From assembly GCF_963678635.1 (NCBI RefSeq), contig NC_087069.1, positions 19,878,660 to 19,938,659 on the forward strand: 60,000 nt of DNA, given 5' to 3'. Shown here in pieces: positions 46,901 through 53,285 of this stretch. This stretch comes from Symsagittifera roscoffensis (lineage: Eukaryota > Xenacoelomorpha > Acoela > Convolutidae). The position numbers and the translations under genes were made by a program. The notes under the pieces were generated by a model. The model was given only the letters and a program-made list of their open reading frames with translations. It had not been told where the DNA came from and searched no databases. Each line of letters starts with the position of its first letter. Positions within the stretch are counted from its first letter, which is position 1.

Positions 46901-46909
46901 AGGGGGTTA
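25925..46909 (-). CDS. Cadps-like: CAPS/CADPS (UNC-31) homologue, partial split gene
   Basis: Ten exons on the minus strand, plus one tentative, have GT-AG borders and compatible phases throughout: 46909-46724, 45608-45545, 45465-45430, 45246-45096, 42275-42135, 41502-41411, 37977-37824, 35455-35314, 27247-27123 and 26543-26401. This is 1234 coding nt in total. Diagnostic stretches include MFPFGKPSGVLESCIAFLER, GRFHRQLCDLFGPVVIRYMD and EDVFWKVRALKNFIDDLKWP, which align in order with the central to C-terminal MUN-type region of CAPS. CAPS proteins bind PI(4,5)P2 and SNAREs and prime dense-core (and some synaptic) vesicles for calcium-triggered exocytosis in neurons and endocrine cells. The C2-PH amino half would lie beyond 46.9 kb (possibly past 60 kb), and the last C-terminal exons were not found. 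Introns carry two LTR elements, a LINE and MITEs. It could be a divergent paralogue. Confidence 0.8.
26401..26543 (-). CDS. CAPS homologue exon (MUN-region)
   Basis: Acceptor atatttcag ends at 26544 and donor gttagt starts at 26400. The exon starts with the last two bases of a codon and ends in phase 0. It encodes SNVIDAVVKDAAKAFHQKL followed by a TPDLCVTINVL segment. These match the CAPS segment that follows the tryptophan-containing EEF..HL helix in vertebrate CADPS, with the same order of hydrophobic residues. Confidence 0.8.
27123..27247 (-). CDS. CAPS homologue exon, 3' splice site hit by a retrotransposon
   Basis: 125 nt encoding 41 full codons, SSTHSSEDVFWKVRAL followed by KNFIDDLKWPNEEFSQHL, which match the DLFWK...W-P-x-x-E-F-x-x-H-L signature of CAPS. 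The donor is gtagtg from 27122. The 5' edge abuts TAG at 27250-27248, which is part of the 5-bp target duplication of the Ty3 element at 27246-34253. Phase 1 at its start matches phase 2 at the end of exon 35455-35314. Confidence 0.85.
27251..27497 (-). repeat. 3' LTR of element 1
   Basis: 247 bp, plus-strand sequence tgtgatattt...ggtaccaca, with inverted TGTG/CACA ends. It is about 98% identical to 34003-34248 by eye. Its minus-strand end supplies the sequence just upstream of the CAPS exon at 27247. Confidence 0.95.
27498..27510 (-). other. Polypurine tract of element 1
   Basis: On the minus strand, caggggaa directly precedes the TGTGG start of the 3' LTR, as expected for the plus-strand primer of reverse transcription. 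Confidence 0.6.
27591..28298 (-). pseudogene. Element 1: C-terminal tail of Pol
   Basis: A 235-codon frame, Lys/Thr/Glu-rich, with a RRSSRQTKNQGPKRYGSP motif near residues 130-150. R-x-S-x-R...P-x-R-Y-G is common at the carboxyl end of Ty3/gypsy Pol, downstream of integrase. It follows the integrase frame after a short gap and frame change, so I read it as the Pol tail and not a separate gene. It ends TAA about 90 bp before the polypurine tract. Confidence 0.6.
28316..30324 (-). pseudogene. Element 1: integrase (frame-broken)
   Basis: Two frames, 30324-29446 and 29404-28316, joined by a frameshift near 29440. The first has a Ser/Thr-rich linker, the zinc-binding H-x4-H...C-x2-C (HQGHPGQEAML ... 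EECRSCTLYG), and the first catalytic Asp in LQLDYAGPL. The second has KTDQFSGF and GLVERTIQTIKRR, and the D-to-E spacing is exactly 35 residues. So the DDE triad survives, but the frame break falls between the first and second Asp. The distal part is a Lys/Glu/Arg-rich tail of about 200 residues. Confidence 0.85.
30557..31372 (-). pseudogene. Element 1: RNase H (frame-broken)
   Basis: 31372-31151 gives RLKCDASHSGLGASLEQ and YYTNELELLAVV. 31126-30557 gives IATDHKALVSAL and a conserved VIHLPGKDMGIVDYLSRNP segment. These are the Asp, Glu and Asp catalytic contexts of Ty3/gypsy RNase H. A stop separates the two frames near 31150. A charged linker of unclear function follows towards the integrase. 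Confidence 0.85.
31320..32906 (-). pseudogene. Element 1: aspartic protease and reverse transcriptase (frame-broken)
   Basis: 32906-32031 contains the protease active site MTIDTGSPVSFL and a GLDL segment, then the RT start with APIVITVKKDDSIKLALD. 32047-31772 gives YFSVLDLKYAYSQL (first catalytic Asp) and YRFLTGFYGLADMPAEFQ. The YxDD box expected next is not present: the frame meets TAG at 31772-31774 followed directly by ILIVSKGS. After another break, 31652-31320 has LGHKLSLEGISP and LRSFLGSINHLAKFIP, the RT connection. The copy cannot encode an active RT as read. Confidence 0.9.
33005..33958 (-). pseudogene. Element 1: Gag with zinc knuckles
   Basis: The first ATG after the primer site is at 33958. 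The frame meets TAG at 33913-33911 after 15 codons and then stays open to 33065. The long part has a charged N-terminus, a helical capsid-like segment (QMVALAKTSFDKSQSVVYER, LEDELVRDLFISKM) and a C-terminal CTRCGRLFGEGH knuckle half. Just past TAA 33067-33065 the same frame reads TCKNCSKPNHFAKC. This is a second CCHC-like knuckle. Gag encapsidates the RNA in the cytoplasm. Confidence 0.8.
33985..34002 (-). other. Element 1 primer binding site, tRNA-Ser-like
   Basis: Minus strand TGGCGCAGCCAGCAGGAT directly follows the 5' LTR. Its complement ends in ctgcgCCA and continues as a T-arm-like aatcctgctgg, resembling the 3' end of animal serine tRNAs. The tRNA identity is from memory of the family and should be checked. 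Confidence 0.6.
34003..34248 (-). repeat. 5' LTR of element 1
   Basis: 246 bp, partner of 27251-27497, followed on the plus strand by the duplicated target ACCTA. On the minus strand the host sequence immediately before it is tctcccttttag|gt, the original CAPS splice acceptor. Confidence 0.95.
34254..35313. other. CAPS intron remainder with two ~55-bp direct repeats
   Basis: 34451-34505 and 34838-34893 share (g)aggggtc(c)aat...cctga...ccctaaat(t)cgcccc in the same orientation, so a small element probably ends here. An (AT)n run lies at about 34899-34916. No gene is seen besides the flanking CAPS exon. Confidence 0.5.
35314..35455 (-). CDS. CAPS homologue exon
   Basis: Acceptor ttgtag, donor gtattt. 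142 nt, starting with the last two bases of a codon and ending in phase 2. Encodes LLCRGRFHRQLCDLFG then PVVIRYMDTTESSIAHSY, matching the GKFHKHL...LF-P-VVRY-D-ESSIA region of CAPS closely. Its 5' phase fits donor aaa|gtcgtc of exon 37977-37824. Confidence 0.85.
36331..36650. repeat. Diverged third copy of the TGTTCCGACT MITE-like repeat
   Basis: From ttgtttgtccgactttcg to ttaatccgtcttagaaatc this matches the repeats at 43629 and 46612 (shared words include cctgagctcaa, agttatcggggtttaaaga, ttaatccgtcttagaaatc). It lies in the CAPS intron 35456-37823, which otherwise shows only AT-rich sequence. Confidence 0.65.
37824..37977 (-). CDS. CAPS homologue exon
   Basis: Acceptor ttggcag, donor gtcgtc (weak). 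154 nt, phase 0 in and phase 1 out. Encodes SFKSFPGQLNLYLETVVCMF then YSRFNSFMQTMPLDCWHLF, aligned with the CAPS segment of the form L-x-x-H-A-E-T...F...D-x-W-x-x-F. The phase fits both neighbours, which supports the weak donor. Confidence 0.75.
38029..38240. repeat. 117-bp tandem duplication
   Basis: The block cctcattattgttttgaaaa ... cagatttctcac occurs twice with about one mismatch (cacttcctcgacg at 38050, cacttccccgacg at 38167), a 117-bp offset. It is a recent duplication inside a CAPS intron. Confidence 0.85.
38243..38926. repeat. Inverted-repeat-bounded segment, ~110-bp arms
   Basis: ggctattgaagccattctgt... at 38243-38345 is matched in reverse complement by 38815-38926 (...gaatggcttcaatagcc). 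The ~470-bp interior has no coding content, which suggests a small foldback or non-autonomous DNA element. Confidence 0.6.
39420..40985 (-). pseudogene. Degraded non-LTR retrotransposon (LINE) reverse transcriptase
   Basis: In minus-strand order: a pre-RT segment (KWNLINEMRNNKRIS, CFKDIVDEPTKF), the RT N-terminal blocks (PLGPSSIPAYV, ANINPLHKKG, LNYRPISVFPVMSKV), a middle section (LIESYLTDRYQKVVIT, then NRGLPQWNILG), the catalytic box RYADDTILLSGRK near 39925-39955, and a thumb-like end (QCLGLKLSTIFG...). Stops and frameshifts interrupt every block. The NYRPIS and YADD contexts fit Jockey/CR1-type LINEs. The endonuclease domain and the 3' tail are not recognised, so it is 5'-truncated. It lies in a CAPS intron in the same orientation as the gene. 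Confidence 0.8.
41411..41502 (-). CDS. CAPS homologue exon
   Basis: Acceptor tatttcag, donor gag|gtcagt. 92 nt encoding KSVTESIEEFKRFFGRIAEH then LQTVETFFVE. In the expected position between the preceding helix and the PGQLNLYLET exon, it corresponds to the helical KLEDTI..AE..IEVL region of CAPS. Phase 1 in, phase 0 out. Confidence 0.7.
42135..42275 (-). CDS. CAPS homologue exon
   Basis: Acceptor ttttttag, donor gtaaat. 141 nt encoding MMTHIVLLMVETCLTKAAAA then DFNHLCSYNSISDD, which fits the V...IRKCLEQAA-LVNY-RLSEYA-I stretch of CAPS. It starts with the last two bases of a codon, matching the single base left by exon 45246-45096, and ends in phase 1. Confidence 0.8.
42276..43628. other. 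CAPS intron, nothing further recognised
   Basis: AT-rich intronic sequence with short frames only. No splice-bounded open segment or element end was identified. Confidence 0.5.
43629..44083. mobile_element. MITE-like repeat, copy 1
   Basis: Starts tgttccgactttcg (43629) and ends agtcggaaca (44083), a 10-bp terminal inverted repeat, with no ORF. Homology with the copy at 46117-46612 continues past the terminus through agggcttcgccctgat(a)(a/c)gagcag, itself a small hairpin. The orientation is opposite to copy 2. Confidence 0.7.
45096..45246 (-). CDS. CAPS homologue exon
   Basis: Acceptor acctttag, donor gtaggc. 151 nt, phase 0 in and 1 out, encoding KDPYAHVVANRVTSRSLAEI then a Gln/Lys/Gly-rich stretch. 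It begins where CAPS reads LLERVLMKDIVTP. The Lys/Gln/Gly part looks like a lineage-specific insertion. Confidence 0.7.
45430..45465 (-). CDS. CAPS homologue 36-bp microexon
   Basis: Acceptor ttttag and a consensus donor cgc|gtaagt bracket 36 nt in phase 0 encoding IMNETNPFENSR. Phase 0 matches both neighbours. It adds 12 residues between FLER and KDPY relative to vertebrate CAPS and could be alternatively spliced. Confidence 0.65.
45545..45608 (-). CDS. CAPS homologue exon
   Basis: Acceptor ctttttcag, donor gttaga. 64 nt encoding TMFPFGKPSGVLESCIAFLE R, a near match to the C/M-F-P-F-G-(R/K)-P-x-G-x-L...LLER motif that is one of the most conserved stretches of CAPS. Confidence 0.85.
46117..46612. 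mobile_element. MITE-like repeat, copy 2 (inverted)
   Basis: Reverse-complement relative of 43629-44083, from tgttccgact (46117-46126) to agtcggaaca (46603-46612). Shared blocks include aagacggattaa, gtcccaaattgg and tgagctca. Together the two copies form an inverted pair around CAPS exons 45096-45608. Confidence 0.7.
46724..46909 (-). CDS. CAPS homologue exon, most upstream one in the window
   Basis: Acceptor ctatttcag, donor gttagt. 186 nt encoding NPLLGLFTQDEYDCFYPEEQ, LPVDKLLNGDFQQ and a helical KAAIEENLLETLVGYLL segment. It corresponds to the CAPS segment DPxLLHYSFAF...FEEIKERLR that precedes FPFGRP. Phase 1 in, phase 2 out. The next upstream exon is not in 46910-47424. Confidence 0.75.
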
Positions 46910-47424
46910 CTGAAATAGGAGACAATGAAAAACTGAAAACGTTTTTGACAAGCAAAGAAAAAATTTCAGAGGGGTTTTTTGAAGAAAAAAAAACTAAAAA
47001 GAAACCTTCTTCCAAACTAAAGTTTGAAATTTACTTGAAGTTTTGTTCAATTTCAAAGGGAGGTTGAATAAGTTTTGATCCAAGTCTAAATAATGATGAA
47101 TCAAAAACTATATTTTGAAGTAATGTTCAAAGGTTAATTTCTACTGTTTCCTCGAAAAATAGCAAAACGGGATATATTTTATATCCAACAATCCTGTTTT
47201 CTTTACCAAAAAGCCAAGAACAACGTTTGCAGCTTTAATAATTAATTCGACCCCTGCCGACCCAAAGGGTCCCCCTTTATACTATTTTCAGATGTGCAAT
47301 TTTGGCTGACGGATTGGAACCTGATCTAAACTACATTTTATGATTGGATAAATTAGATATTTTACCACTGCAAAGTATTTAATATTAACCAATCATGATC
47401 CATCAAACTAACAACCCACTTATT
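46910..47424. other. Sequence between the CAPS exon and element 2
   Basis: No exon or element motif was recognised. Base composition changes from ordinary AT-rich to the A/C-rich style of element 2 around 47380-47430. Confidence 0.4.
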
Positions 47425-47726
47425 TGTAAGTGCTGAAATTACTTGTAATTTCAGCACCAGAGAGAATTGAATTTAACTTAGAAATTAGTTGCCTCTCCAA
47501 GAGAACTTCAGCAGCCGCAATAAACCAGTATACCCTAGATCTATTGAGCCTAACAGAGACTAGTTAAACAACCTGAGACTAGATAGTATAAGAGTAAGAT
47601 TAGGATCGGTATTAGACTAAGAAGTTGCACGAATCTATCCGGCCGAAAATAAGATAGCGTGACGAGCAGACGGTGTACCCTATCCGAAATTACTCTATGA
47701 GTTAAGACCAAATAAAATATAACTCA
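47425..47726 (+). repeat. Probable 5' LTR of element 2
   Basis: Inferred by position: TG at 47425, CA at 47725-47726, two bases before a tRNA-like primer site, and aataaa at 47711. An 11-bp perfect hairpin, tgctgaaatta/taatttcagca, lies at 47431-47456 close to the proposed start. The 3' LTR is outside the window, so the left boundary is uncertain. Confidence 0.4.
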
Positions 47727-47728
47727 TC

Positions 47729-47751
47729 TGGTGCGACCATAAGTCTCGAAC
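47729..47751 (+). other. Element 2 primer binding site (tRNA-like)
   Basis: tggtgcgaccataagt followed by ctcgaac. The complement reads as a tRNA 3' end: gttcgag (T-loop), stem, acceptor strand, CCA. Spacing is one nucleotide short of a standard tRNA, so the tRNA identity is left open. Confidence 0.5.
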
Positions 47752-47814
47752 AAGACCCTAATAGCTTAGAATTAACCAAAAATAGATTAGAAATTAGACA
47801 AAACATTTTTTAAA

Positions 47815-48048
47815 ATGTTACACGACGATAATTTAATCGAAATGTCTCTACGACTCAATAGATCAGAGCCAATATTCCGAACGATAATAGAACTACCCGG
47901 AATTGGAAGAAGACCTCGAACCAGAGACGACATACGACAAAGAAGAAACTTACCAAATAGTTATATGATAGTACGGCAAAAGCCAACACAAACTTTTATA
48001 TTTAGAATTTTATTAGCAATGAATTTAGATTTTCATTTGCAAACCTAA
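47815..48048 (+). CDS. Leader ORF, Arg-rich 77 residues, uncertain
   Basis: The first ATG downstream of the primer site opens 77 codons with an Arg-rich centre (GRRPRTRDDIRQRRNLP) and a hydrophobic end (FIFRILLAMNLDFHLQT). It may be a small regulatory ORF or chance. It shares the element's A/C-rich codon use. Confidence 0.3.
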   Translation: MLHDDNLIEMSLRLNRSEPIFRTIIELPGIGRRPRTRDDIRQRRNLPNSYMIVRQKPTQTFIFRILLAMNLDFHLQT

Positions 48049-48975
48049 ATCTTGAAGCCAATCTTCATGCTCATTACAGGCGCTAAACAAAATATTAATA
48101 TACAATAACGATTGATAAAAAGATCTCAGATCGTTTTCCTAAAATTCTGCAGTATTATATAAAACATGTTTGGAAAATATTTATTGAAAATCAAAACAAA
48201 AATTAGTAGCATGACAATAAACTGTTAGTAATCATAAAATCATCAGTTGTCCCAGCTTCATCACCTAAAACATAGCAGCAATCATAAGCTCACTAATATC
48301 ATTAAAACACTAAATCTTTTTCTTAAACAAATTTAAACCATTTTAAACTTAAATTCACTTAATTTTAAAATCAGATCATCAAGGCTTATCCTTGGATCTT
48401 AATTAATTTTCTATTTAATTAAATCTAAAACTTGATCATCAAGGCCTATCCTTGGATCAAAAAGAACAATTTTGTTCTCCCCCACCCACTTAGCTAGTGT
48501 CTAACGACCTCAAACGTCGATTCACTATCCAACCCTTTCAAAAAACCCAAGACTAATAGAAATTTTTGAACAAAACTAATCATTCAAATTAGGATAAACA
48601 GTGAAGAACTTCGGTTATTCATCCTTCACTTGAACCCTCCTCTTATCAGACCCAGGATAAATCTTAGACTTTGTAAGTTTAAAATAGTATCTAACGAACT
48701 ACTCGCGTTCTAATTATACCTGAACCTTGTGGATCGATTTACTATTCTCCAACCCTTGAACACAATCACTACCCCTAAGTAAGATTAAGTAAGTTAACAC
48801 CTTAGCTTATACTAGCCACGAGAAAGTAAAAAATCATTCTTCGGAATCGATATACTTTTCTCTCCAACCCTGAACAAATAGACCCAGGTTAAGCTAACCA
48901 AAAAATCGTAAGGACTAACAATTTAGGAAAATAGAAATCATCTAACAATTTTTTGCATCCGTCATCCTAAACCTT
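48049..48975 (+). promoter_or_regulatory. Non-coding leader with hairpin and degenerate direct repeats
   Basis: Two near-identical 25-mers, gatcatcaaggc(t/c)tatccttgg..., lie at 48374-48398 and 48434-48458, exactly 60 bp apart. Each is an imperfect palindrome (atcaagg/ccttggat). A degenerate unit tcgat...act(a)t...ccaaccct recurs at about 48517, 48734 and 48847, and gacccagg(a/t)taa(a/g) recurs near 48650 and 48890. Position between primer site and gag suggests packaging or dimerisation signals, by analogy only. Confidence 0.5.
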
Positions 48976-49443
48976 ATGTCATTTAAAAATCTAGGAAACA
49001 AACAAACAATCGTTTTACACAACTGTGAAATAGATAACAAAAAATACGATCTTTTAATCACACCTCATACACAAACAGTTGGATATATTAGAACAAAACG
49101 ACAAACACTAAAAAAGAAAATAATAACCAAACAAAGACAAAAAACACGAAAAAGATTTTCCAAAAATAGAAACGCATTCTCAGAATCAGAAGCCAGCAGT
49201 TTAGACGAACTTTATAAATTAAAAGAATCCATTGATAAAAATTGCCCCATTCACGATCAATTATATTTTTCCGACTCAGAAACGACTTCAAATTCATCGA
49301 AAAGAGGAAAAAGAAGAATAAAAAAGCAATATAAACACAAAAAGGTACACTTGTATAATTGGAATCAACCAATTAGACACATCGATAATTACCTATTAAC
49401 AGTCATTAAACGAAAAAATGAGCCAAACACACACTCCAAGTGA
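48976..49443 (+). CDS. Element 2: small basic protein upstream of Gag
   Basis: 155 codons from ATG 48976, uninterrupted, ending TGA 49441-49443 and overlapping the gag start (49418) by 26 nt in a different frame. Two Lys/Arg clusters (KKKIITKQRQKTRKR near residues 46-60 and KRGKRRIKKQYKHKK near 110-125) flank an acidic Ser/Glu middle (SESEASSLDEL). No cysteine-histidine motif is present. Basic clusters of this type serve as nuclear-localisation or RNA-binding motifs in many retroelement regulatory proteins, so a nuclear/RNA-binding role is possible. I recognise no family. It is intact, unlike gag-pol. Confidence 0.55.
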   Translation: MSFKNLGNKQTIVLHNCEIDNKKYDLLITPHTQTVGYIRTKRQTLKKKIITKQRQKTRKRFSKNRNAFSESEASSLDELYKLKESIDKNCPIHDQLYFSDSETTSNSSKRGKRRIKKQYKHKKVHLYNWNQPIRHIDNYLLTVIKRKNEPNTHSK

Positions 49444-51781
49444 AGATAGTCCAGATGATGACGATATCTACCCCTTCCTCGTAGATGCACCCGATAATAG
49501 AGGACAATATGATCTTTGCAAGAATTTCCTCCTAAATTTGTTTGAACCCGGAATCAGCCCATGTAAAGCAGAGTTCCCAGATGTAAAAATCAAAAGACAA
49601 ATTATTGATCACTATCTGAAAGATATATGTAATTTAACACAACAATACGGAATCTACACCATAGAATTCAGTACACCAAACCCGAATCACCGCAGATATG
49701 TAATTCAAACAGACGATCTTGACTTAGAATTTTCAAAAGTATTCTTAGAATATATAAAAAGCATACAGTATCATAACTCACAAAGAGCAAACTCCATATT
49801 TACTAATGAAGTTTTTGCAATAATATATAGTTATATTTCAATATTAGAAAACGAAACCCCAATCTCAAATGTCTCACCGACAGAGACATCCAAACACATA
49901 AGGGTACGACATGAAATCACACTAATTTCAACTTTCCTACATATAATTAAAGAAAATTTCACTAAAGATGAAGTTTCACAACATACAAAACATGACTCAC
50001 AAAAAATTTTGGCATGGTTTATAATAGATTATTTCACACATAATAAAGATCTAATTTCACAAGCAAGAAAAAATTTCAGACCTCAAAATTCAAACGATGA
50101 TACCGCCATCACAGAACAATCAGACTACATTTGGGACCCCGAATGGTCTCATCTTGCATTCATAAATATCCCACAATCAATCTCAAGTCAAGCAATAAGT
50201 ACAATATCTTATGCAAGAGATTATGTAAGAGTAGTACCACTAACCATTGATGCAACACCATTAAATTACAATAAATTTTTACCTGACACGCGAAATAACA
50301 GTTTAAATTCAACCGTCATACACAATGAAAACCTTAATGGAACTAGGAATCTCACTCAACAAGATATTCAGACACCATCACACTTCATAAACGAAGAAAT
50401 CGTCCAAACAACAACAACTACACAACAAAGTATTTCACCAATACGTCCAAATTTAACAACACCAAGAAATACAAACACTTCACTAGCACAGGTAGCCTTA
50501 GAATCAACCGTTAAACCTTCGGTTGCTCCAAAATATTCACAAATGGATTATCAAACATATAGACCCATGACAATACCGTCAAAAGCACGCAGAACATTCA
50601 CAAGAAACACTTTTGCGGAACACAATTATAATTATGCACATTCATCAAAAACAAACTATCCCCCACGGAAAAATAATAATAATCAGATTAGATCTCAATA
50701 TTGGGATAATCCAATGGCAACAACCAACTCAGTAAATTTTCAAACTAATCCACATCCTCCACAGGATCGTAGTGAAAATTACCCATTCTTTCAACAGAAT
50801 AAAAATAAAAAACAAGCACCTCATCAAACGGATTATCTATCCTCTGATGATGATTATTTACAACCAGATATATTTGCACCATACACTCAAGAATATCGTG
50901 GACAAAGAGTACAAAAACCACATACATATCATAGAATTTTTTCTCCACACCCAATAGATACACAAAATCAACAACCAATACAAATGCAAAACCCAATTAA
51001 TACACAATCTTTTCAACCAATTCAGCCACAAAACCCAATGATTACACACTCGTATCAACCAACACAAATGTAAAATGAAATACCACTCCCATATTACCTG
51101 CAACAACACGAAATAACAAAAAATCAACTTTCAAATTTTTCACAAATGCCAAATGCCGCAGAATCATTACAAATGGCAATAAATCCCTACCTTATGGGTG
51201 GATCATCAATAACATCAAACAAACCATTAATGGTATTCACAGGAACAGACCCTGAATATTCTCTAGAAGATTATTTAAATGCAGTAACAGCAAATTTAAT
51301 TTTAAATATAGGACCTGAACCAATTAATACGCCACTACATCAAAATTGGATACATCGACGCACAGCGTTGATACAGACCACCTTAGACGGCGCAGCCCAA
51401 AAATGGTTTTCAGTATTGCCTATAGAAATAAAATCAAATTGGAAAAGATTTACACAAGAATTTTCAAAAATGTTTGACTCCGAAAGAAACAAACAACAAC
51501 AAAGAGTTTTATGTAATGAAAATCGCAGATTACCAAAAGAAACCATCAAACAATTAGCAGTACGTATCGAAACACTAGTTCGAAAAGCATATTCATTAAA
51601 TACACACGACTATAAAAACACAAAAATGACAGAAATCTTAATGATGACCTTAACACCTCAATTAAGGAAAATAGCAATAAAAAAAGAGAGCATCCCATCC
51701 CTCCTCAATTCGAGAGCCCGATTTAGATTTTCGAAAACTAGTAGACAAACTAGAGCAATCGGAAATCACAATGAAACTTGA
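49418..51781 (+). pseudogene. Element 2: Gag, matrix to capsid, one in-frame stop
   Basis: ATG 49418 opens 551 codons to TAA 51071-51073. The same frame then continues without break through the capsid (51074-51690). The first ~270 residues are helical. The middle is Gln/Asn/Pro/Thr-rich low complexity, with repeats of the type QPIQ(M/P)QNP near 50960-51070. The capsid part holds the classic Ty3/gypsy Gag signature around DGAAQKWFSVLP and WKRFTQEFSKMF. Near 51690 the frame shifts by one into the nucleocapsid frame. This is one polyprotein with a stop and a shift, not two genes. It is long for a gypsy Gag (over 750 residues before the nucleocapsid). Confidence 0.8.
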
Positions 51782-53285
51782 AGAAACAGAAAATCTGAAA
51801 TTACAATATGTTAACCGAATTGAAACAAATACCACAAATATCAACAATATCCAGGAATCAGATACAGACCTCATTGAAAAAATCACTGAAATACTCAATG
51901 TTTATGAAAAACACCCAAACTTTAAAGGCAAACCATCTTTCAAAAAATGGTGTAATTATTGCCGACGATACGGACATAGTATTTCTGAATGTAGACAAAA
52001 ACAACAGGACAATCAAAACAAACCTCAAAAATATAAAGAACCAAATAAATCATTCTATCAATACATGAAGAAAGATCAAAATCTACCAAACAAAAATGTA
52101 TACAGCAACAATAGTTCAGGAAAACCACTTCCGAACAATACCAATTACACGAGAACTCAATCACCATATAACTCAAGTTATAGAGGAAGATCACCAGAAC
52201 GAAAAAATACACAAAATTCGTCACAAAATCATTACTATAGACCAAATAGTCGAAATAACTATTCCAGATCAAATTCGAACACAACACAATTTGTTTCTAG
52301 ATCTAATTCCAAATCAAGGAATAAATACTATCCAAACAATCAGTCACGAAAATCCTCATATAATAGAAATAGAAACTACTCCAATAATCGAAATAGAAGT
52401 TATTCAAACAACCGAAATCAGAATTACCCGAACAATCGACCAAGGAATAACTCATATAACAGATCAAACTATAACAGACCAAACGATAATTATCAAAACA
52501 GATCACGAAACAATTCACAAAATTGACATTCAAGTTATAATAATCGTTATAGAAATTATTCCCAATCACCACACAGAAATAATAACCACTATAATAATTC
52601 TAACAATCGCCACAGAAGTAGTACACCTAAACATCAAAGACATATTAATCACGTACAATCAAATCCAGAAACAACATCAGACCCCCCAGGTATTGATGAA
52701 ACAGTAAATGACAAACTACTACTAAATCAAATAAACTGTGGATCATCAGATTCAGAAAGTGATACAGAAAACACTATCTCCATCAATATGATAGCAGTCG
52801 AAAATGACTACGAACCTATTATATATGAACAACCTTTTTCATCACATATATATGAAAATCAATTAGAACTCCTTCACAATTATTATATTGAACTTATCCA
52901 TTCCACACAAACGGCACAAGAAACTAACGAAATTAACACTACAAATCAATCCAATGAAAATGACAAAACAAAATGCTTGAATACAAATCACATCTATCAA
53001 AATATACAAAAAGAACAACCCAAAGAAAAAATTTGGACAATACCATTTCTTTTAGAAAGTCCAAGAAACAAAGAATTTCAACCACCAGATCTTGAAATTG
53101 ATTTTTTAATTGATTCAGGAGCAGAATCAAACATAATAAACATTCCCACAAGGAATGAGATAAAAACATTACACCCGAAACTAACACCTCTTAAAACCTC
53201 CAGTAAACTAGCAACAGCACAGGGGTCAACATTGGTAAACTATTCAATTATTTCTTCTCCCCACAAGGACAATAGAACAAAATAA
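51690..53285 (+). pseudogene. Element 2: nucleocapsid zinc knuckle and aspartic protease
   Basis: The frame from 51690 carries a helical EPDLDFRKLVDKLEQ stretch and a canonical CCHC knuckle CNYCRRYGHSISEC at 51951-51992. A ~200-residue Asn/Arg/Ser/Tyr-rich tail (NNRNRSYSNNRN style) follows, reminiscent of RNA-chaperone tails. TGA at 52524-52526 interrupts; the same frame continues through 52527-52787 into 52788-53285. This holds the protease active site FLIDSGAESNI (Asp codon 53112-53114). A frameshift near 53240 leads into the Pol frame. No separate start codon is needed for protease, so Gag and Pro-Pol are continuous apart from the mutations. Confidence 0.85.

Noticed and set aside
51940-52707. 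Other-frame and minus-strand ORFs across the nucleocapsid tail
   Set aside because: They are by-products of the Asn/Arg/Ser-rich repetitive coding sequence.
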